Positions 59,933 to 64,000 of a stretch of DNA of 64,000 nt are shown piece by piece; the first letter of the stretch is position 1, and every line of letters begins with the position of its first letter. Source of the DNA: Denitrobaculum sp965232285 (GTDB lineage: Bacteria; Pseudomonadota; Alphaproteobacteria; Kiloniellales; Kiloniellaceae); assembly GCA_965232285.1 (NCBI GenBank), contig CBDDPL010000004.1:2542001-2606000 (forward strand), in the 5' to 3' direction. The notes below the pieces were generated by a model. It was not told the DNA's origin. It searched no databases and was given only the letters and a program-made list of their open reading frames with translations. Made by a program: the position numbers and the translations under genes.

Positions 59933-61489
59933 ATGCGCAGAAAAGTCCTAGCAGTGCTGGTCGTCTTGGCCGTAGCGGCTGTTATTGGCTACACATCCCG
60001 AGAAAACTTGCGGCACCTGGTCGTTTCCAAGCCGAAAAGCCAATCAGAAGCCGCTACGATTCACCTGGCCCATCTATCGAGTAAGCTCGTGACGAGGGAT
60101 GTGGTCAATGCGTTGTCGCCGGGCTTTACCATAAACGGTGATTCAGCCCTTCAGAAGGTCGCGCCGACAACAGGAATCTTCGATGAGATCCTATCCACTA
60201 AGATCGATGCCAAGGTAACATTCGAACTCTCGCCCAAAGGAGCCCAAAAGCCGCCAGATGCGAACGGAGAACCAACCAGCGAGAGCTCTCAGGCGACACC
60301 GCAGTCCCCAGAAAAGCTGACCGCCAACGCCGATCCCTTTACAGCCTACTCGACCGCCAACGCGCTGCATCAGGAAGTGGCGGTTCTCAACAATTACATC
60401 AGAAATTTCCCCACGCGCAGGGGCTATCGCCCCTATCTGGTCCGGCTACAGCTTTCCGTGATTCCCAAGAGACGCAACCTGCCATACGACATCTATTCCG
60501 ACCTCATCTTCTTCGCGGATCTAGGACCACTAAACGAAAGCTATCTCGATCGACGAAAACGAGCCGAGGATGAGGATCTCCTGACAGAACGTAAGGCCGT
60601 CTTTGCAATTCCTCTGCTCGCTTCGGAAAACCTGGAGCGGGGGATCGATACTCGCAGCAGAGCTCTGCGCAATAGCCTGGGGCTGTCGGGCGCAGGCCTC
60701 CTCGGAACCACATCGGCCGGCGCCGATGTGGACGCGGAACGTCTCAGCAAGCTGCAGTCCCTGGCGAATGATCTAAACGGCCTCTTCACCATCGGACGGG
60801 TCACCGACAACGTTTTGCGTGCGCGCTTCGGAGCGGTACAGAACGCCGAGCCCTCCTATGAAATGATTCCCCGCACCCACAACATCTCCCTCCTGCTCCT
60901 GATTCCCGAGGACGCTAAGACCGTGGAAATCGAAGCCAAGCAGTCGATGCGGCATGCCGTGACAGGCGAGCCGCTCGATCGAAACCAGGGGAGTGGCGCT
61001 TTCATCGCAAAGATCTCAGATGCCGTGGCTCCCTTCAAACTGAAGTATGATTTCTCAGCGAGAGAACTCCCTCAACGTGGGAGCAAAGAAGATCTTTGTG
61101 TCTTTCGCCACGGTCTGGACGACTCAGAGCGAAACAGGATAGATTTTGAGACCAGCAAAGTCGTGCAGTTTGTGCGCAAAAGACTCCGCGGCGATGTCGC
61201 GAAAGGCGACTTCGACACCTTCCTGAAGCGCGTGAGAGTCTGCCTGCAAAGAGAAAAGGGCCACGGCTACGAAAATCTCGCCGCATTTGAAGCTGTCGAC
61301 CGTGCGCATGTGCTTTGGACTCAAATTGCCCAAATACAGGCAGATCTGCCGGATGCTTTCGTTTCCTTCGAGGTTCCGGCTGGCGAAACTCCTGCTGCAA
61401 ATCACCTCAGAAATTGGACACCGCCAATATCCGAAAAGCCGAAGCCAGACGAGAAAGCCCCTGCGAAACAGAAGTCATCGAATCAATAA
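59933..61489 (+). CDS. Large membrane-anchored protein of unknown family
   Basis: 518-residue protein with one N-terminal hydrophobic helix (about residues 4-20, KVLAVLVVLAVAAVIGY) and a large, probably periplasmic domain. The middle (YIRNFPTRRGYRPYLVRLQL) and the region IPRTHNISLLLLIPEDAKT look folded; the C-terminus is a lysine- and proline-rich tail. I do not recognise any family. It is somewhat less GC-rich than its neighbours, which may mean recent acquisition. It stands alone in a 2.3-kb stretch. Confidence 0.75.
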   Translation: MRRKVLAVLVVLAVAAVIGYTSRENLRHLVVSKPKSQSEAATIHLAHLSSKLVTRDVVNALSPGFTINGDSALQKVAPTTGIFDEILSTKIDAKVTFELSPKGAQKPPDANGEPTSESSQATPQSPEKLTANADPFTAYSTANALHQEVAVLNNYIRNFPTRRGYRPYLVRLQLSVIPKRRNLPYDIYSDLIFFADLGPLNESYLDRRKRAEDEDLLTERKAVFAIPLLASENLERGIDTRSRALRNSLGLSGAGLLGTTSAGADVDAERLSKLQSLANDLNGLFTIGRVTDNVLRARFGAVQNAEPSYEMIPRTHNISLLLLIPEDAKTVEIEAKQSMRHAVTGEPLDRNQGSGAFIAKISDAVAPFKLKYDFSARELPQRGSKEDLCVFRHGLDDSERNRIDFETSKVVQFVRKRLRGDVAKGDFDTFLKRVRVCLQREKGHGYENLAAFEAVDRAHVLWTQIAQIQADLPDAFVSFEVPAGETPAANHLRNWTPPISEKPKPDEKAPAKQKSSNQ

Positions 61490-61856
61490 CCTCCGCGGCC
61501 CCAGGGCGATCGATCTGAAGGTCCGGTGGTCGCCCTTACGCGTGCTCTTTACATTGCATCCAGGTCTGCGAAGCAGCCTTAAAACCGCAGCCTCCGCGTC
61601 TGCCGATTCCGGTGTTCGAAAGAGGTTGGTTGCATACAACAAGCACTTTGGCGTCAGAACACCAGAGTCGCCCCCAAAAATAGCAACTTCAGCCTTCGAA
61701 CCGAGCAGGAGGAGGCACCGCCTGCGGCAATCTCACATCCATTGCGATTACCCGCCGATCTTACCTTGACGCTCCAAGTGGCGGGAGGTTAAAAGGCCAG
61801 ACTTTCCCGGGGTCTTTGGCCCGGCAGCTCTGGCAAATGTGAATAGGGGTGGTCTT
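61490..61856. other. Intergenic region before the carbamoyltransferase trio
   Basis: No gene is supported in these 367 bases. AGGGCGA and TCGCCCT (about 61504 to 61540) could form a loose hairpin after the upstream gene, without a T-run. The region before 61857 should hold the trio's promoter. Confidence 0.45.
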
Positions 61857-62291
61857 GTGGCAAAGTCGAATGACTTTCACGAACGTCTTGAAGAAACGTC
61901 GGAGACGAAGCGCTCTTCTGACCGTTCGTTCGGAATCGTTTTCTTTGTCCTCTTCCTGGCAATCGCCGCTTACCTCTGGTGGATAGACTCCTCGGCGGCC
62001 ATCTACGTCGCAGCCGTCGGCGTGGCTTTCGGCGTTATCGCCCTGGTCGCGCCGCGCGTTCTGGCGCCGCTGAACTGGGTCTGGACGCAGTTCGGCCTTT
62101 TGCTGCACCGCCTGATCAGCCCGATCATCATCACCCTGTTATTTCTGGTCGCCGTGACCCCGATCGGCCTCTTGATGCGCCTGTTCGGCAAACGGCCGCT
62201 GAATCTCAAGTACGATCCGAAGGCTGAAAGCTATTGGATCGAACGCAAACCTGCCGGCCCCGCCCCCGGCACACTCAACAGACAGTTTTGA
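61857..62291 (+). CDS. SxtJ-family membrane protein
   Basis: 144-residue protein with two or three membrane helices (about residues 25-45, 47-70 and 83-108) and a polar C-terminus (KYDPKAESYWIERKP), as in SxtJ proteins that accompany carbamoyltransferases. GTG at 61857 with AGGGG 7 nt upstream is preferred over an in-frame GTG at 61839. Biochemical role unknown. Confidence 0.85.
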   Translation: MAKSNDFHERLEETSETKRSSDRSFGIVFFVLFLAIAAYLWWIDSSAAIYVAAVGVAFGVIALVAPRVLAPLNWVWTQFGLLLHRLISPIIITLLFLVAVTPIGLLMRLFGKRPLNLKYDPKAESYWIERKPAGPAPGTLNRQF

Positions 62292-62304
62292 AAGAGAGCT
62301 TCCT

Positions 62305-62454
62305 GTGGAATTCATTCGCGAATTTGCAGCTTTCCTGACCGAGCGCCGAAAATTCTGGCTGATCCCGGTCATGGTCGTCCTCGTCGCGCTCGGTGGGCTG
62401 GTTGCCCTGACCAAGGGCAGCGCGGTCGCCCCTTTGATCTATACCCTTTTCTAA
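62305..62454 (+). CDS. DUF5989-type small membrane protein
   Basis: 49-residue protein starting with GTG at 62305: EFIREFAAFLTERRKFWL, then a single membrane helix (about residues 18-34) and the end APLIYTLF. This is the pattern of DUF5989 proteins found between SxtJ and carbamoyltransferase genes. It is 13 bp downstream of the SxtJ gene and 15 bp upstream of the carbamoyltransferase. Confidence 0.85.
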   Translation: MEFIREFAAFLTERRKFWLIPVMVVLVALGGLVALTKGSAVAPLIYTLF

Positions 62455-62469
62455 TCTGCGGAGCAGAGT

Positions 62470-64000
62470 GTGCGAGTTCTCGGAATCTCTGCGTTCTATC
62501 ACGATAGCGCAGCAGCCCTGATCATTGACGGCGAAATCGTCGCGGCGGCTCAAGAGGAGCGCTTCACGCGCAAGAAGCAGGATTCAGACTTCCCCCAACG
62601 GGCGGTCGAATACGTCCTGAGTGCGCTGCCCGATGGCTCCCGTGAAGTCGATTACATCGTTTTCTACGAAAAGCCCTTCGTGAAGTTCGAGCGGCTGGTT
62701 GAGAACTACATCGCCTTCGCGCCGCGCGGCTACAAATCCTTTGTCCGCGCCATGCCGCTATGGCTGCGGGAAAAGCTGTTCCAGAAGCGCACACTGATCG
62801 AGCATCTCGAGAAGCTGATGCCACGTGACGGCATTGCGGAACGGCTGCTGTTTTCCGAGCACCACTTAAGCCACGCCGCTTCCGCCTTCTATCCTTCGCC
62901 CTACAAGGACGCCATCGTCCTGACCCTGGACGGCGTGGGCGAGTGGGCCACGACAACGACGGCTGTGGGCAGCGACAAGGATCTCGAAATCACGCGGGAA
63001 ATTCACTATCCGCATTCCTTGGGCCTGCTCTACTCGGCCATGACCTTTTACACCGGTTTCAAGGTCAATTCGGGCGAATACAAGATCATGGGCCTCGCCC
63101 CCTACGGCGAACCCAAGTACGCCGACGTGATTCGCGACAACCTGATCGATATCAAGCCGGACGGCTCATACCGGCTGAACATGGACTACTTCGATTACTG
63201 CACCGGCCTGCAGATGACCAACGAGCGCTTCGATGCGCTGTTCGGCGGCCCGCCGCGGGACCCCGAGCAACTGCTGACCCAGCGCGAAATGGACCTTGCC
63301 GCCTCGGTCCAGGCCATCACCGAAGAGATCATGCTTTCGCTCGGATCTTCGCTGCAGAAAGAGACCGGCCATAAGAACCTCTGTCTCGCCGGCGGCGTCG
63401 CGCTCAACTGCGTGGCCAACGGTAAGCTGCGCCGTCAGAGCAGCTTCGAGAACATCTGGGTTCAGCCGGCTGCGGGCGATGCCGGCGGCGCGATCGGCGC
63501 CGCGCTGGCGGCCTACCACCTGCAGCTCGACAAGCCACGGACGATCAGCAAGACGGACGGCATGGCCGGTTCCTACCTTGGTCCGGCCTATTCGCAGGAG
63601 GAGACGGAAACGGCCCTCAAGCGTCTGGGTGCCGCCTATCAGGTTGTCGACGAGCAGGAGGTCATCAGCCGCACGGCCGACGCCCTGTCCTCGGAGCAGA
63701 CCGTCGGCTGGTTCCAGGGCCGCATGGAGTTCGGCCCGCGGGCTCTGGGCGCCCGCTCGATCCTGGCCGATGCCAGGTCGCCGAAAATGCAGAAAAACCT
63801 GAATCTCAAGGTCAAGTTTCGGGAGAGCTTCCGGCCCTTTGCCCCGGCGATCCTGGGCGAAGATGCGGCTGACTGGTTCGATCTGGACGGCGACAGCCCC
63901 TATATGATGTTCGTTGCCGGCGTTCGGGGACAGCACCGCCGCGAGATGACCGAGGAAGAGAATGCCCTCTTCGGAATCGACAAACTCAATGTCGCCCGCT
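62470..64000 (+). CDS. Carbamoyltransferase (NodU/CmcH/SxtI-type), 3' end outside window
   Basis: The first 510 codons of a carbamoyltransferase transferring carbamoyl from carbamoyl phosphate through a carbamoyl-adenylate. N-terminal Kae1-like domain: LGISAFYHDSAAALI, FSEHHLSHAASAFYPS with metal-binding histidines, LTLDGVGEWATTT, NSGEYKIMGLAPYGEPKY, LAGGVALNCVANGK. The C-terminal domain begins at FQGRMEFGPRALGARSIL. The start is GTG at 62470. With SxtJ and DUF5989 it forms a three-gene operon probably modifying a secreted polysaccharide or secondary metabolite; the acceptor is unknown. Confidence 0.95.
   Translation, partial: MRVLGISAFYHDSAAALIIDGEIVAAAQEERFTRKKQDSDFPQRAVEYVLSALPDGSREVDYIVFYEKPFVKFERLVENYIAFAPRGYKSFVRAMPLWLREKLFQKRTLIEHLEKLMPRDGIAERLLFSEHHLSHAASAFYPSPYKDAIVLTLDGVGEWATTTTAVGSDKDLEITREIHYPHSLGLLYSAMTFYTGFKVNSGEYKIMGLAPYGEPKYADVIRDNLIDIKPDGSYRLNMDYFDYCTGLQMTNERFDALFGGPPRDPEQLLTQREMDLAASVQAITEEIMLSLGSSLQKETGHKNLCLAGGVALNCVANGKLRRQSSFENIWVQPAAGDAGGAIGAALAAYHLQLDKPRTISKTDGMAGSYLGPAYSQEETETALKRLGAAYQVVDEQEVISRTADALSSEQTVGWFQGRMEFGPRALGARSILADARSPKMQKNLNLKVKFRESFRPFAPAILGEDAADWFDLDGDSPYMMFVAGVRGQHRREMTEEENALFGIDKLNVAR

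Overview
The window reads as a high-GC alphaproteobacterial chromosome, most likely a heterotrophic member of the Rhodospirillales. This rests on gene content: phhA and hppD with an Lrp-type regulator, a usg gene, a DUF6356 protein, a SleB-type cell-wall hydrolase and two PAS_5-type proteins. The placement is an inference. I saw no rRNA, tRNA or CRISPR array and no complete insertion sequence or prophage.

Layout. 1-9.3 kb: aromatic and tyrosine catabolism. It holds an MhpA-like flavin hydroxylase cut by the window edge, a FAH-family hydrolase, an IclR regulator, phhA, hppD with a divergent Lrp regulator, a PhyH-type dioxygenase, a dienelactone hydrolase and a 3-hydroxyisobutyrate-dehydrogenase-like enzyme. 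A 264-bp folded repeat follows, then a second Lrp regulator. 9.4-11.4 kb: a DUF6356 protein, a class II glutamine amidotransferase and an SDR. 11.4-18.7 kb: a compact uptake and catabolism locus. A leftward operon encodes an amino-acid-type ABC ATPase and permease, an AhpD-like protein, an isopenicillin-N-synthase-like oxygenase, an XRE-cupin regulator and an M29/NicX-like enzyme. The binding protein is divergent, followed by a GST and a creatininase-family amidohydrolase. 18.8-26.4 kb: TlpA-like redoxin, PAS_5 protein, Bcr/CflA MFS exporter, HI0933-type flavoprotein, small hypotheticals and an acyl-CoA ligase.

26.4-33.4 kb is a run of regulatory-looking, mostly uncharacterised genes: a cyclic-nucleotide-binding plus FHA-like fusion, a DUF2786-like protein, a Sel1-repeat protein, a free-standing DnaA domain-IV protein and an XRE-S24 repressor. 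The repressor appears leaderless, with repeated CCCAT-type operators. 33.5-43.6 kb: a second folded repeat (261 bp, TAA duplication) abutting a Tat-exported intradiol dioxygenase; then usg, small membrane proteins, a cell-wall hydrolase, a coiled-coil acidic protein, a PDZ pseudo-protease that lost its catalytic triad, a GST, a TSUP exporter and a PhoH ATPase.

43.7-55.5 kb is a galactoside-utilisation cluster: ABC ATPase, two permeases, GH36 alpha-galactosidase, aldose epimerase, DeoR regulator, GH42 beta-galactosidase, galactokinase-like enzyme and sugar-binding protein. Imported galactosides would be cleaved inside the cell, anomerised and phosphorylated; no galT or galE is present here. 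55.5-64 kb: a FAH hydrolase beside a tautomerase-SnoaL fusion, a second PAS_5 protein, an orphan PAS histidine kinase, a 518-residue protein I do not recognise, and a SxtJ/DUF5989/carbamoyltransferase trio cut by the window end.

The strongest candidates for undescribed biology are the two related cloverleaf-shaped repeats (8.6 and 33.6 kb), which share a 15-bp palindromic loop motif; the 27-33 kb regulatory island; the inactive PDZ protease-like protein; and the 11.4-18.7 kb locus of unknown substrate.
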